Positions 7,837 to 15,809 of a stretch of DNA of 19,699 bases are shown in pieces. The DNA comes from Bacteroidota bacterium. Its GTDB lineage: Bacteria > Bacteroidota > Ignavibacteria > Kapaibacteriales > Kapaibacteriaceae. Both the position numbers and the translations under genes were made by a program. The stretch lies in NCBI GenBank assembly GCA_003488525.1, contig DNLG01000038.1:5169-24867 (forward strand), in the 5' to 3' direction. The stretch's first letter is position 1. Every line of letters starts with the position of its first letter. The notes below the pieces were generated by a model that saw only the letters and a program-made list of their open reading frames with translations, had not been told where the DNA came from and did not search any database.

Positions 7837-8460
7837 TTAGTCACGTTTGCGGAATGGGAAGCCGAACTCCTTGAGAAGCGCATGCGCTTCCTCGTCTGTC
7901 TGCGCGGACGTCACGAAGGTGATGTCCATGCCCTGGATCTTCGACACCTTATCGACGTCGATTTCCGGGAAAATGATCTGCTCCTTCACACCGATGGTAT
8001 AGTTGCCGCGACCGTCGAAGCTCTTGTCGGAGAATCCGCGGAAGTCACGGATACGCGGAGCTGCGATATTGATGAAACGGTCCAGAAACTCATACATGTG
8101 TGCGCGGCGGAGCGTGACACGTGCACCGATCGGCATGCCTTCCCGGAGCTTGAAATTCGCGATCGACTTGCGGGCGCGAGACACTGCCGGACGCTGACCG
8201 ACGATCAGTTCGAGCTCGTTCACAGCTGCTTGGAGGAGCTTTGCGTCCTGCGTTGCCTGTCCCACGCCGATATTGATCGCGATCTTCTCGATCCGAGGCA
8301 CCTGCATGATGCTCGAATAGTTGAAGCGCTCCATCAGTGCCGGCACGACCGTTTCCTTGTAGAAGGCATGAAGCCGGGCTGGAACTCGGGCATCGGTGAT
8401 CTCCTCAAGGCGTGGGCCCTCGGGTTTGAACTGATCCCGCTTGGATGTTGTCTTAGCCAT
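7837..8460 (-). CDS. rplE: 50S ribosomal protein L5
   Basis: L5 binds 5S rRNA and forms a bridge to S13. The 207-residue product is longer than the ~180-residue norm because of a ~28-residue N-terminal extension ([19 protein letters not shown]). The core starts at [18 protein letters not shown] and includes [29 protein letters not shown] and the C-terminal [15 protein letters not shown]. The ATG at 8460 has AAGGA 12 bases upstream. No internal Met lies at the usual start position, so the extension is probably real. Confidence 0.96.
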   Translation of the reverse strand: MAKTTSKRDQFKPEGPRLEEITDARVPARLHAFYKETVVPALMERFNYSSIMQVPRIEKIAINIGVGQATQDAKLLQAAVNELELIVGQRPAVSRARKSIANFKLREGMPIGARVTLRRAHMYEFLDRFINIAAPRIRDFRGFSDKSFDGRGNYTIGVKEQIIFPEIDVDKVSKIQGMDITFVTSAQTDEEAHALLKEFGFPFRKRD

Positions 8461-8489
8461 GATCGATTGATTCCTTCGTCACTGTCGAA

Positions 8490-8825
8490 TTAGTCTTCGG
8501 ATTCTGCCTTGGCCTTTGCTTTGGCCTTGGACTTTGTAGCAGCCTTCGCTGCTGGCTTGGCGGCACCGGCTCCAGCGGCACGACGCTTTGACGAGTCGTA
8601 CCTTTCAGCCAGCTGAACGTTGGAATAGTGGATTGGACCTTCCATCTCGATGATTCCACCGTTCGGATACTTAGGAGAAGGACGTACGGCCTTCTTCTGG
8701 AGGTTTACGCCTTCAACCAGCACACGCATGGTTGTTGGCATAACCATAAGCACCCTGCCACGGTCTCCGCGGTTCTTGCCTGTGATGACGACGACCTCGT
8801 CGCCCTTCTTGATCTTCAGCTTCAT
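8490..8825 (-). CDS. rplX: 50S ribosomal protein L24
   Basis: L24 starts 50S assembly by binding the 5' end of 23S rRNA. The 111-residue protein has the KOW motif near its N-terminus (KKGDEVVVITGKNRGDRGRVL) and the conserved segment KKAVRPSPKYPNGGIIEMEG. It ends in an Ala/Lys tail of about 30 residues that is low in complexity. Its ribosome binding site is formed with the rplN stop (TGAGGA), five bases from the ATG. Confidence 0.97.
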   Translation of the reverse strand: MKLKIKKGDEVVVITGKNRGDRGRVLMVMPTTMRVLVEGVNLQKKAVRPSPKYPNGGIIEMEGPIHYSNVQLAERYDSSKRRAAGAGAAKPAAKAATKSKAKAKAKAESED

Positions 8826-8833
8826 GATCTTCC

Positions 8834-9202
8834 TCAGAGTACCTCTGGTGCCAGCGAAATGATCTTCATGAAGGCGCGCTCACGGAGTTCACGGGCAACC
8901 GGCCCGAAGATGCGCGTACCACGAGGATCGTTGTTGTTATTGATCACCACAGCGGCGTTCTCGTCGAAACGAATGAACGAGCCATCACGGCGGCGGATCT
9001 CCTTCTTTGTGCGGACGACAACGGCCTTGACCACTTCGCCCTTCTTCACTGCGCCGGCTGGCAATGCTGCCTTCACCGAACACACGATGATGTCACCGAC
9101 CGAAGCATAGCGCTTGCCATGTCCACCCAGCACACGGATGCAGCGAAGCTTCCGGGCACCGGAGTTGTCGGCGACAACAAGATTGGTTTCCTCTTGAATC
9201 AT
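8834..9202 (-). CDS. rplN: 50S ribosomal protein L14
   Basis: L14 is at the subunit interface next to L19. At 122 residues it is the normal length. It contains [19 protein letters not shown] at the N-terminus, [15 protein letters not shown], the [21 protein letters not shown] stretch and the signature [13 protein letters not shown]. The rpsQ stop runs into its GGGAG site (TAAGGGAG), seven bases from the ATG. It is the first gene of the spc block, only 12 bases after rpsQ, so the S10 and spc groups look co-transcribed. Confidence 0.98.
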   Translation of the reverse strand: MIQEETNLVVADNSGARKLRCIRVLGGHGKRYASVGDIIVCSVKAALPAGAVKKGEVVKAVVVRTKKEIRRRDGSFIRFDENAAVVINNNNDPRGTRIFGPVARELRERAFMKIISLAPEVL

Positions 9203-9214
9203 TATTCTGCTCCC

Positions 9215-9496
9215 TTACTGCGCCCGTTCGATGATTTCAACCAAAGCCCAACGCTTACGCGCACTCAGGGGGCGATGTTCGATCACCTTCACTGTGTCGC
9301 CAATGTTGCACTCGTTGTTCGGATCGTGAGCCATGACCTTTGTTGACTGCTTGAAGTACTTCCGGTAGAGCGGGTGCGCCACCTGACGCTCAATGCGGAC
9401 AACGATGGTCTTATCGGCCTTGTTGCTGACGACCTTACCAACACGCACCTTGCGGCGCGTGGTCACTTTTTGCGTTGTTGTCGTTTCTTCTGACAT
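9215..9496 (-). CDS. rpsQ: 30S ribosomal protein S17
   Basis: S17 is a primary 16S rRNA binder with an OB fold. I chose the ATG at 9496 ([20 protein letters not shown]), giving 93 residues, with a GGAAG site upstream. An in-frame TTG at 9514 overlapping the rpmC stop is possible but would place the start before that site. Core motifs are [43 protein letters not shown] and [14 protein letters not shown]. The Thr-rich N-terminus is longer than in E. coli. Confidence 0.95.
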   Translation of the reverse strand: MSEETTTTQKVTTRRKVRVGKVVSNKADKTIVVRIERQVAHPLYRKYFKQSTKVMAHDPNNECNIGDTVKVIEHRPLSARKRWALVEIIERAQ

Positions 9497-9510
9497 GTTG
9501 TTCTTCCGAA

Positions 9511-9717
9511 TCAATTAGCGTTGCTGTTCCGCTCGTGAAGGATCGTCCGCATGCGAGCGATATCCTTGCGAAGCGTCTTGATGCTTGCCGAGTCCTGAAG
9601 CTGACCCAGAGCGAGCTGGAAACGCAGACGCGTGATGTTTTCTACGCTTTCGTTGATGAAGGACGCCAATTCTTCCGTCGTCAGCGACCGCAGGTCGGAT
9701 GCTTTACGTGACTTCAT
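9511..9717 (-). CDS. rpmC: 50S ribosomal protein L29
   Basis: L29 lies by the nascent-chain exit tunnel near L23. The 68-residue product is an antiparallel two-helix protein. It has [17 protein letters not shown] in the first helix and the L29 core [35 protein letters not shown] in the second. It starts just three bases after the rplP stop; a GAGG in the last codons of rplP may serve as ribosome binding site. Confidence 0.96.
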   Translation of the reverse strand: MKSRKASDLRSLTTEELASFINESVENITRLRFQLALGQLQDSASIKTLRKDIARMRTILHERNSNAN

Positions 9718-9720
9718 GGT

Positions 9721-10140
9721 TTACGCCTCCAAATCCACTCGTTGGACGAACTTGCACTTGATCGGCAGCTTGTTGATGGCAAGGCGTACCGCCTCCTCCG
9801 CACGCTCCCTGGTCACCCCGTCGATCTCGAACAGGATGCGGCCTGGCTTTACCACCGCTACCCAGAACTCCGGATTACCTTTACCGGAACCCATTCGCGT
9901 TTCCGCAGGCTTCTTGGTCACAGGCTTGTCCGGGAAGATCCGGATCCACACCTTTCCATCACGGCGCAGGTAACGGTTGATAGCGATACGGGCCGACTCG
10001 ATCTGGCGGTTGGTGATCCATGCAGCCTCCAGCGCCTTAAGACCAAACGATCCAAAGGCTACTGTCGATCCGCGATAGGCCTTGCCACGCCGGCGACCAC
10101 GCTGTGTTTTGCGGTGTTTTACTCTTTTTGGGATAAGCAT
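9721..10140 (-). CDS. rplP: 50S ribosomal protein L16
   Basis: L16 is near the A site and the peptidyl transferase centre and is needed for late 50S maturation. The 139-residue protein starts [20 protein letters not shown]. It contains [43 protein letters not shown] and [19 protein letters not shown], all typical. AAGG lies about eight bases before the ATG. It lies between rpsC and rpmC as expected. Confidence 0.98.
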   Translation of the reverse strand: MLIPKRVKHRKTQRGRRRGKAYRGSTVAFGSFGLKALEAAWITNRQIESARIAINRYLRRDGKVWIRIFPDKPVTKKPAETRMGSGKGNPEFWVAVVKPGRILFEIDGVTRERAEEAVRLAINKLPIKCKFVQRVDLEA

Positions 10141-10164
10141 GTCGTTGCCTTCTGCCTGACTTCT

Positions 10165-10812
10165 TTACTGTTCCTTTGATTTCTGCTTGCCGATGACGTC
10201 GCCACGGCAAATCCACACCTTGACTCCGATCGATCCGTAGACTGTCTCGGCACGGCTCTGGGCATAGTCAATGTCTGCCCGTAGCGTGTGCAGAGGTACT
10301 CGGCCTTCCTTGTACTGCTCCTGACGTGTCATGTCTGCACCACCGAGTCGACCCGAACACATCACACGTACGCCTTCTGCACCGACACGCATCGTGCTGC
10401 TAACCGCGTTCTTCATTGCACGACGGAACGAAATACGTCCTTCAAGCTGAGCGGCGATGTTGTCGGCCACCAACTGAGCATCGAGTTCCGGGCGCTTGAT
10501 CTCACTGATGAGAACCTTCACGTCCTTGTTCGTGTGCTTACGAAGCTCTTCCTCGAGATGCGCAATGTCCTTACCCGACCGACCGATGATCACCCCCGGA
10601 CGTGACGTGTTGATAGTCACGCGCAGTTGCTTGGCCGTACGCTCAACAATGATGCGGGCAACGCTTGCCTTCTTAAGGCGCTGCTTGATATACTCACGGA
10701 CCTTGATGTCTTCCTGGAGCTTTTCGGCAACGTTCTTCTCATCGAACCAGTTGGCTTCCCACTGGCGGATGATTCCGAGGCGCAGCCCGATTGGATTTGT
10801 CTTCTGACCCAC
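10165..10812 (-). CDS. rpsC: 30S ribosomal protein S3
   Basis: S3 forms part of the mRNA entry tunnel and helps unwind mRNA. The 215-residue product starts MGQKTNPIGLRLGI. It has a type II KH domain with the IIGRSG loop at 75-80 and a C-terminal domain with GRLGGADMTRQEQYKEGRVPLHTLRADIDY. The start is GTG (10812-10810), with a GGAG site nine bases upstream; the N-terminus aligns exactly with the family. Confidence 0.98.
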   Translation of the reverse strand: MGQKTNPIGLRLGIIRQWEANWFDEKNVAEKLQEDIKVREYIKQRLKKASVARIIVERTAKQLRVTINTSRPGVIIGRSGKDIAHLEEELRKHTNKDVKVLISEIKRPELDAQLVADNIAAQLEGRISFRRAMKNAVSSTMRVGAEGVRVMCSGRLGGADMTRQEQYKEGRVPLHTLRADIDYAQSRAETVYGSIGVKVWICRGDVIGKQKSKEQ

Positions 10813-10827
10813 GTGTGCTGACTCCGC

Positions 10828-11166
10828 TTACTGTTTCGTCGAAACGATGATGGTGAGATGATGTGAACGCTTGCGAATGCGATAGGCACGACCCATTGGA
10901 GCAGGAGAAATCCGCTTCATGGTTGGCCCCGGATCGACAAAGCACTCCTTGACCATGATCGACTCAGGATCAATGCCCGCATCCTTGGCAGTCAGGTTGC
11001 TGATGGCCGACTTCAGTGTCAGCTCCGCAACAGATCCAGCAGCCTTATCAGAGAACTGCAGGATGTTCAGTGCTTGCTGAGCCGACTTGCCCCGAATGAG
11101 ATCGATCACCAGGCGCATCTTGCGCGGCGACGACCGGTTGTAGCGTTTGATAGCGCGTGCTTCCAT
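10828..11166 (-). CDS. rplV: 50S ribosomal protein L22
   Basis: L22 lines the peptide exit tunnel with a long beta-hairpin. The 112-residue product includes the start EARAIKRYNRSSPRKMRLV, IRGKSAQQALNIL and the hairpin with its tip around RISPAPMGRAYRIRKRSHHLTIIV. No macrolide-resistance-type deletion in the hairpin is evident. The rpsS stop forms the TAAGGA site with the ATG six bases on. Confidence 0.97.
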   Translation of the reverse strand: MEARAIKRYNRSSPRKMRLVIDLIRGKSAQQALNILQFSDKAAGSVAELTLKSAISNLTAKDAGIDPESIMVKECFVDPGPTMKRISPAPMGRAYRIRKRSHHLTIIVSTKQ

Positions 11167-11175
11167 CGTACGTCC

Positions 11176-11463
11176 TTACTTCTTACCCGTTTTGAGATCC
11201 TTCCGGTTGCCGGCATGGCCGCGGTATGTACGCGTTGGAGCGAATTCGCCCAACTTGTGACCGACCATGTTTTCCGTGACATACACCGGAATGAACTTGT
11301 TACCGTTGTGAACGGCGAATGTGTGTCCTACGAAGTCCGGCGAAATCGTCGAGGCGCGCGACCATGTCTTGACCACAGTCTTTTTACCCGCATCATTGAG
11401 CGCATCCACCTTCTTCGTCAGCTTAAAGCTTACGAATGGTTCTTTCTTGAGTGAACGTGGCAT
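11176..11463 (-). CDS. rpsS: 30S ribosomal protein S19
   Basis: S19 is in the small-subunit head, binding 16S rRNA with S13. The 95-residue protein contains [33 protein letters not shown] and the signature [27 protein letters not shown]. The usual 'KK' basic tail closes it. The ATG at 11463 has AGGA close upstream and GGGAG farther up. Confidence 0.98.
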   Translation of the reverse strand: MPRSLKKEPFVSFKLTKKVDALNDAGKKTVVKTWSRASTISPDFVGHTFAVHNGNKFIPVYVTENMVGHKLGEFAPTRTYRGHAGNRKDLKTGKK

Positions 11464-11488
11464 GGATTCCTAACTCCCGATTCCGTGA

Positions 11489-12325
11489 TTACGCGTTTCG
11501 TTTGCGAATGATCATGTCATTCGACTTGTTCTTCTTTTTGCGTGTCTTCAGCCCCTTAGCAAGCTGACCCCATGGACTGCGCAGATGCTTGCGACCACCA
11601 CCGGACTTCGAGCGGCCTTCGCCACCACCATTCGGGTGATCGATTGGATTCATGGCCATACCGCGTGTCTGCGGGCGAACGCCCAGCCAGCGCATACGTC
11701 CAGCCTTACCGTAGCTGATGTTTTCGTGCGAACCGTTGCTGACCACGCCGATGGTAGCCATGCAGACAGACGGAACCATGCGAATCTCGCCTGAGGGCAG
11801 CTTGAGCTGCGCCTTGTCACCGTCAAGGCCGACAAACTGTGCCGATGTACCAGCCGAGCGCACCATCTGTCCGCCCTTGCCTGGACGCATCTCGATGTTG
11901 TGTACGAAGTAGCCGATCGGGATCTTACTCAGTGGAAGAGCGTTACCGTCTTTCGGCTCTGCCTTTGGTCCGCTCATGAGCTTCTGACCAACCTTCACCT
12001 TATCCGGGGCAATGATGTAGCGCTTTTCGCCATCAGCATACTCAAGAAGAGCAATGCGGCACGTGCGATTCGGATCGTACTCGATCGTCTTGACCGTTGC
12101 CTCAACACCAAGCTTGTTACGCTTGAAGTCGATGATGCGATACATACGCTTATGTCCACCACCACGGTGGCGTGATGTCACGCGGCCAGTGTTGTTTCGT
12201 CCGCCCGACTTCTTGATCGGCTCCAGGAGACTCTTCTCAGGCTTCGACGTTGTGATCTCGTCGAAGGTACTGATGCTGTAGTAGCGCGTTCCCGGCGTGA
12301 TTGGTTTGAGATTTCTCGTTGCCAT
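11489..12325 (-). CDS. rplB: 50S ribosomal protein L2
   Basis: L2 is one of the most conserved large-subunit proteins, needed for subunit joining and the peptidyl transferase centre. The 278-residue product has the N-terminal RNA-binding domain with [19 protein letters not shown] and the conserved C-terminal [14 protein letters not shown], where His230 matches the functionally important His229 of E. coli. The residue two positions later is Asn instead of His, as in some FCB bacteria. The ATG at 12325 has no Shine-Dalgarno. Instead, two tandem copies of an 11-base unit abut it. Confidence 0.98.
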   Translation of the reverse strand: MATRNLKPITPGTRYYSISTFDEITTSKPEKSLLEPIKKSGGRNNTGRVTSRHRGGGHKRMYRIIDFKRNKLGVEATVKTIEYDPNRTCRIALLEYADGEKRYIIAPDKVKVGQKLMSGPKAEPKDGNALPLSKIPIGYFVHNIEMRPGKGGQMVRSAGTSAQFVGLDGDKAQLKLPSGEIRMVPSVCMATIGVVSNGSHENISYGKAGRMRWLGVRPQTRGMAMNPIDHPNGGGEGRSKSGGGRKHLRSPWGQLAKGLKTRKKKNKSNDMIIRKRNA

Positions 12326-12347
12326 GATTCTGCTTCGATTCTGCTTC
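12326..12347 (-). repeat. Perfect 11-bp tandem duplication before rplB
   Basis: The + strand reads gattctgcttc twice in a row (12326-12336 and 12337-12347). On the coding strand this is GAAGCAGAATC twice, ending directly at the rplB ATG. It fills most of the rplW-rplB gap where a ribosome binding site would be expected, and none is seen. It looks like a recent small slippage duplication. Confidence 0.95.
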
Positions 12348-12366
12348 TGTGTATCAGTGGAGAGGA

Positions 12367-12669
12367 TTAGTCCTCGTTGCCTTCGCCGGAAACGATGTCG
12401 ATCGTCTGACCCTGCTTGAGCGTCACGTACGCCTTCTTGCGAAGGTTCGTGCGACCTACCTGCATCCCCTTGCGCGTCATGCGTGTCTTGACCTTACCCT
12501 TAGTACGAACCGTGCGAACGCTGATCGCATCGACATCGAACATGGCCTTGATCGCCTGACGGATCTGCAGCTTATTGGCCTCCGGGGCCACTTCGAACAC
12601 GTACTGATTGGCGTGTCCTACCTTGGTTGCCTTCTCCGTAAGAAGGGGCCTGCGCAATACGCTGATCAT
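12367..12669 (-). CDS. rplW: 50S ribosomal protein L23
   Basis: L23 is at the exit-tunnel rim, where trigger factor and SRP dock. The 100-residue product contains [37 protein letters not shown] and the loop [28 protein letters not shown]. Its ATG overlaps the rplD stop by four bases (ATGA), a classic coupling arrangement. It ends in a short acidic tail. Confidence 0.97.
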   Translation of the reverse strand: MISVLRRPLLTEKATKVGHANQYVFEVAPEANKLQIRQAIKAMFDVDAISVRTVRTKGKVKTRMTRKGMQVGRTNLRKKAYVTLKQGQTIDIVSGEGNED

Positions 12670-13307
12670 TGGTCACCCCCTTCTTCGCCAAACGACTTGG
12701 CGATGGTCTCGATGGCACTCTTGAAGATCAGGAGCTTGCCATGATTCAGCACGTCATAGGCTGATATCTTGTCGGCTGGGAATGTCGAAACGCCGGCAAT
12801 GTTGCGAGCAGAACGGACGATCGTCTCATCGACTTTCGGCAGAAGCATCAGGACCTTAGCGCCTTCAAGGTTGACGGCCTTGAGCATCGATGCTACTTCA
12901 CGCGTCTTCGGAGCCGACATCGAGAAATCCTCAACAACAACGAGGTTGTTTTCACGGGCCCGGAGCGTGAGCGCCGACTTCCGTGCCAGCCTCTTGACCT
13001 TGATCGGGAGTTCGATCGTGTACAGATGTGGCTTCGGACCGTGGATCTTACCACCACCCGGATTCAGTGGTGACCGGCTTGAACCGCGACGCGCACCGCC
13101 TGTGCCCTTCTGCTTGAATGGCTTCTTGCCACCACCCGACACCTCCGCACGCGTCTTGATCTTATGCGTGCCCTGGCGCCGGTTGGCCAAGTACGCGCGT
13201 ACCGCCTGGTACATCGCGTGCTCGTTCGGCTCGATACCGAAGACGGATTCCGGCAGCTCGACTGAGCCGGCCTTCGATCCATCCTTTGTGAGTACGTCCA
13301 CTGTCAT
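12666..13307 (-). CDS. rplD: 50S ribosomal protein L4
   Basis: L4 lines the exit tunnel and in E. coli also represses the S10 operon. I chose the ATG at 13307 (MTVDVLTKDGSKAGSVELPE), giving 213 residues. An in-frame TTG at 13340 would add 11 residues but lies inside rplC. Family segments are NRRQGTHKIKTRAEVSGGGKK, the tunnel loop PFKQKGTGGARRGSSRSP and LNHGKLLIFKSAIE at the C-terminus. The putative Shine-Dalgarno (AGAAG) is weak. Confidence 0.96.
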   Translation of the reverse strand: MTVDVLTKDGSKAGSVELPESVFGIEPNEHAMYQAVRAYLANRRQGTHKIKTRAEVSGGGKKPFKQKGTGGARRGSSRSPLNPGGGKIHGPKPHLYTIELPIKVKRLARKSALTLRARENNLVVVEDFSMSAPKTREVASMLKAVNLEGAKVLMLLPKVDETIVRSARNIAGVSTFPADKISAYDVLNHGKLLIFKSAIETIAKSFGEEGGDQ

Positions 13308-13320
13308 GGTTGTGTTCTTC

Positions 13321-13941
13321 TTAGAGCTTGACAATTTCAACTATTGAATTCATGGCGCCCGGAATGCTGCCCTTGATGAGGATCAGATTCTGCTCAGGCA
13401 TCACACGAAGGATGGTCAGGTTACGCACCGAAATGCGCGCTCCACCCATGCGACCTGCCATTCGCATGCCCTTGAACACGCGAGATGGGTAGGACGACGA
13501 ACCGATCGATCCCGGGGCGCGAGGGCGGTCTGACTGTCCGTGTGTGCTCATACCAACACCACCGAAGTGGTGACGACGAACAACACCCTGGAAGCCCTTA
13601 CCCTTGCTCGTAGCCGAGACCTTGATCTTGTCGCCGACCGTGAACGACTCGACCGTTACGACGTCGCCGTTCTTGACCTTGTCGACAAGCTGACGGAACT
13701 CTTTCAGATGACGCGTCGGAGCAACTTCATGCTTGGCGAAGTGTCCAGCCTCTGGGCGGTTCACCTTGCGCTCAGCAATTGGCTCATAACCGATCTGAAC
13801 GGAATCGTATCCGTCGTTATCTTTTGTTTTGATTTGGACCACTGGGCATGGACCGGCTTCGATGACCGTACACGGTACGAAGACTCCATCTTCTGAGAAG
13901 ATGCTCGTCATGCCCAACTTGCGTCCGAGAATTGCACTCAT
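13321..13941 (-). CDS. rplC: 50S ribosomal protein L3
   Basis: L3 begins 23S rRNA folding and extends toward the peptidyl transferase centre. The 206-residue protein starts SAILGRKLGMTSIF. Its central extension (about 131-165) holds STHGQSDRPRAPGSIGSSSY and VFKGMRMAGRMGG, a sequence close to that of Bacteroidota/Chlorobiota L3. The rpsJ TAG stop is part of its ribosome binding site (TAGGAG), ten bases before the ATG. Confidence 0.98.
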   Translation of the reverse strand: MSAILGRKLGMTSIFSEDGVFVPCTVIEAGPCPVVQIKTKDNDGYDSVQIGYEPIAERKVNRPEAGHFAKHEVAPTRHLKEFRQLVDKVKNGDVVTVESFTVGDKIKVSATSKGKGFQGVVRRHHFGGVGMSTHGQSDRPRAPGSIGSSSYPSRVFKGMRMAGRMGGARISVRNLTILRVMPEQNLILIKGSIPGAMNSIVEIVKL

Positions 13942-13954
13942 TGTCCGCTTACTC

Positions 13955-14263
13955 CTAGACTTTCACTTCCACATCAACTCCGGCCGGCAGCTCGAGACGC
14001 ATCAGCGCATCGATGGTCTTCGGCGTGCTGCTGAAGATGTCGATAACGCGCTTGTGCACGCGGGCCTCAAACTGCTCACGAGACTTCTTATCTACGTGCG
14101 GCGAACGCAGCACTGTGTAGACAGATCGCTCTGTCGGCAGTGGAATAGGCCCGGAGACAACTGCCCCGGTTTGTTTGACGGTGCGGACGATGCGCTCTGC
14201 CGAACGATCGATCAGGTTGTGATCGTACGAGCGAAGCTTGATGCGAATGCGTTGCGTTGCCAC
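13955..14263 (-). CDS. rpsJ: 30S ribosomal protein S10
   Basis: S10 is in the small-subunit head and also acts as the transcription antitermination factor NusE. The 102-residue product starts [20 protein letters not shown], has [28 protein letters not shown] and ends with the [13 protein letters not shown] signature. The start is GTG (14263-14261), with GGGAG about 10 bases upstream. It opens the S10 block, 100 bases after tuf, separated from it by an intrinsic terminator and a second leader hairpin. No consensus promoter was found in this gap. Confidence 0.97.
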   Translation of the reverse strand: MATQRIRIKLRSYDHNLIDRSAERIVRTVKQTGAVVSGPIPLPTERSVYTVLRSPHVDKKSREQFEARVHKRVIDIFSSTPKTIDALMRLELPAGVDVEVKV

Positions 14264-14282
14264 TCAGTAATTCTCCCGGAAT

Positions 14283-14309
14283 TCTCCGACTTGGAGGTTC
14301 TTTCGGAGA
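14283..14309 (-). promoter_or_regulatory. Leader hairpin before rpsJ
   Basis: TCTCCGA (14309-14303) and TCGGAGA (14289-14283) form a perfect seven-base stem with a 13-base loop that contains CCTCC. The hairpin lies between the tuf terminator and the GGGAG ribosome binding site of rpsJ. The CTCC in the loop is complementary to GGAG in that site. It could hide the ribosome binding site or take part in leader control of the S10 operon. The role is inference. Confidence 0.45.
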
Positions 14310-14310
14310 C

Positions 14311-14341
14311 AAAAACGAGGAGGGATATGCGTCCCTCCTCG
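14311..14341 (-). terminator. Intrinsic terminator after tuf
   Basis: CGAGGAGGGA (14341-14332) and TCCCTCCTCG (14325-14316) form a perfect ten-base-pair stem around the six-base loop CGCATA. Five Ts follow at once. It lies 22 bases after the tuf stop and is the clearest terminator in the window. It should end the tuf transcript at least partly and set the S10 operon apart. Confidence 0.88.
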
Positions 14342-14363
14342 CGTGTCTTACCCTGTCTGTTTC

Positions 14364-15569
14364 TTATTCGATGATTGCCGTTACGACACCTGCACCCACC
14401 GTGCGTCCGCCTTCGCGGATAGCAAAGCGAAGTCCTTCTTCCATGGCCACCGGCGTGATGAGTGCCACTTCGAGATTATCAACGTTGTCGCCAGGCATGA
14501 TCATTTCAACGCCCGAAGGCAGCGTGAGGATACCTGTTACGTCCGTTGTGCGGAAGTAGAACTGTGGGCGGTAGTTCGAGAAGAATGGCGTATGGCGTCC
14601 ACCCTCGTCCTTGGTCAGCACGTATGCCTGAGCCTTGAACTTGTGGTGAGGCGTGATCGATCCTGGCTTGGCGATAACCATACCGCGCTCGATCTCTTCC
14701 TTGTCAACACCGCGCAGCAGAAGACCGCAGTTGTCGCCCGCTTGGCCTTCGTCAAGAAGCTTGCGGAACATTTCAATACCCGTGACGGTGGTCTTCTTCT
14801 GAAGACCGAAACCGACGAGTTCAACTTCTTCGTTGACCTTGACAATACCGCGCTCAATCCGGCCTGTTGCAACCGTTCCACGACCCGTGATCGAGAAAAC
14901 GTCTTCGACAGGCATGAGGAATGGCTTGTCAACGTCGCGCTGTGGCGTTGGGATATAGCTGTCAACAGCATCCATCAGCTCAAAGATGCACTGCATGTCT
15001 GCAGCATCCGGACCCTGACCGCCTGCAGCGGCGTCAAGTGCCTTGAGCGCCGATCCCTTGATGATCGGAATATCATCGCCAGGGAACTCATACTTGCTCA
15101 GGAGCTCGCGGATTTCCATTTCAACGAGATCGACCAGATCTGGATCGGCGATGTCGACCTTGTTCATGAACACGACGATACGTGGCACACCAACCTGACG
15201 GGCAAGCAGGATGTGCTCGCGCGTCTGCGGCATCGGGCCGTCCGTAGCGGCAACCACGAGGATGGCGCCGTCCATCTGGGCAGCACCCGTGATCATGTTC
15301 TTGACGTAGTCAGCGTGGCCTGGGCAATCCACGTGAGCATAGTGACGGTTGCCCGTCTCGTACTCCACGTGCGCCGTGGCAATCGTGATCCCACGTGCCT
15401 TCTCTTCAGGAGCGTTATCGATCGAATCGAACGAACGCTGCTGTGCAAGACCCTTCGTCGCCAAACACATTGTGATGGCTGCAGTAAGGGTTGTCTTACC
15501 GTGGTCAACGTGGCCGATTGTACCAACGTTTACGTGCGGTTTGTTCCGCTCAAATTTCTCTTTGGCCAT
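14364..15569 (-). CDS. tuf: Elongation factor Tu
   Basis: EF-Tu delivers aminoacyl-tRNA to the ribosome as a GTPase. The 401-residue protein has GHVDHGKTT (19-27), the switch segment RGITIATAH (59-67), DCPGH (81-85) and NKVD (136-139), followed by SAL (173-175). Domains II and III follow ([26 protein letters not shown]). It is about seven residues longer than the 394-residue E. coli form. The extra lies just after SALKAL, in a Gly/Ala-rich stretch around 178-193 near the end of the GTPase domain. AGGAG lies eight bases before the ATG. A promoter and ~120-base leader precede it, and a strong terminator follows, so it can be expressed apart from fusA and rpsJ. Confidence 0.99.
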   Translation of the reverse strand: MAKEKFERNKPHVNVGTIGHVDHGKTTLTAAITMCLATKGLAQQRSFDSIDNAPEEKARGITIATAHVEYETGNRHYAHVDCPGHADYVKNMITGAAQMDGAILVVAATDGPMPQTREHILLARQVGVPRIVVFMNKVDIADPDLVDLVEMEIRELLSKYEFPGDDIPIIKGSALKALDAAAGGQGPDAADMQCIFELMDAVDSYIPTPQRDVDKPFLMPVEDVFSITGRGTVATGRIERGIVKVNEEVELVGFGLQKKTTVTGIEMFRKLLDEGQAGDNCGLLLRGVDKEEIERGMVIAKPGSITPHHKFKAQAYVLTKDEGGRHTPFFSNYRPQFYFRTTDVTGILTLPSGVEMIMPGDNVDNLEVALITPVAMEEGLRFAIREGGRTVGAGVVTAIIE

Positions 15570-15696
15570 TGTGCCGACTCCTCAGTTAGTCTTGTTTGAG
15601 GTGTTTAGAAAAACGATTGTTGTCTGTGAATTGTCTGCTGTGTTCGAGCTCTGTTCTGAATCCGGCTCGTCTGAACCTTGTTTCCGAGACAGAAAA

Positions 15697-15729
15697 CAAA
15701 GCTACGAAAAGTTTTCGACATGAACGCAA
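15697..15729 (-). promoter_or_regulatory. Bacteroidota-type promoter for tuf
   Basis: On the minus strand TTG (15729-15727) and TAGCTTTG (15704-15697) are 22 bases apart. TAGCTTTG fits the TAnnTTTG -7 box of Bacteroidota primary sigma factors and TTG the -33 box. Transcription would start near 15690, giving a leader of about 120 bases before tuf. The spacer contains the perfect palindrome CGAAAA-c-TTTTCG at 15705-15717, reaching to the -7 box. Confidence 0.7.
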
Positions 15730-15748
15730 GGCACAGCCCATCCCGACA

Positions 15749-15769
15749 CCAAAAAGTTATCCTTTTTGG
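15749..15769 (-). terminator. Hairpin after fusA, possible terminator
   Basis: CCAAAAAG and CTTTTTGG pair perfectly over eight bases around the five-base loop GATAA, 40 bases after the fusA stop. The stem is AT-rich and the Ts lie inside it, with no T-tract after it. Termination is therefore possible but not certain; it could also be a transcript-stabilising hairpin. It lies just upstream of the tuf promoter. Smaller inverted repeats lie between it and fusA, including GTCGCT/AGCGAC (15820-15798), which spans the fusA stop. Confidence 0.45.
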
Positions 15770-15809
15770 CGGGCGCGCTGCGCGCACTGTCGCAGTAGTC
15801 GCTCAGTCG

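Noticed and set aside
9497..9514. Longer S17 starting at TTG 9514
   Set aside because: It overlaps the rpmC stop and lies before the GGAAG site; the ATG at 9496 is better placed. It cannot be fully excluded.
13308..13340. Longer L4 starting at TTG 13340
   Set aside because: It would begin inside rplC, and the added residues do not resemble the L4 family; the ATG at 13307 gives a normal N-terminus.
14343..15599. Open reading frame of 418 codons on the + strand across tuf
   Set aside because: It is the mirror of the strongly codon-biased tuf gene, and its translation shows no family resemblance and has a shadow-like composition. tuf itself is certain.
15775..15787. GC-rich inverted repeat (GCGC-GCAGC-GCGC) after fusA as a terminator
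   Set aside because: The stem has only four base pairs and no T-tract follows; simple GC alternation explains it.
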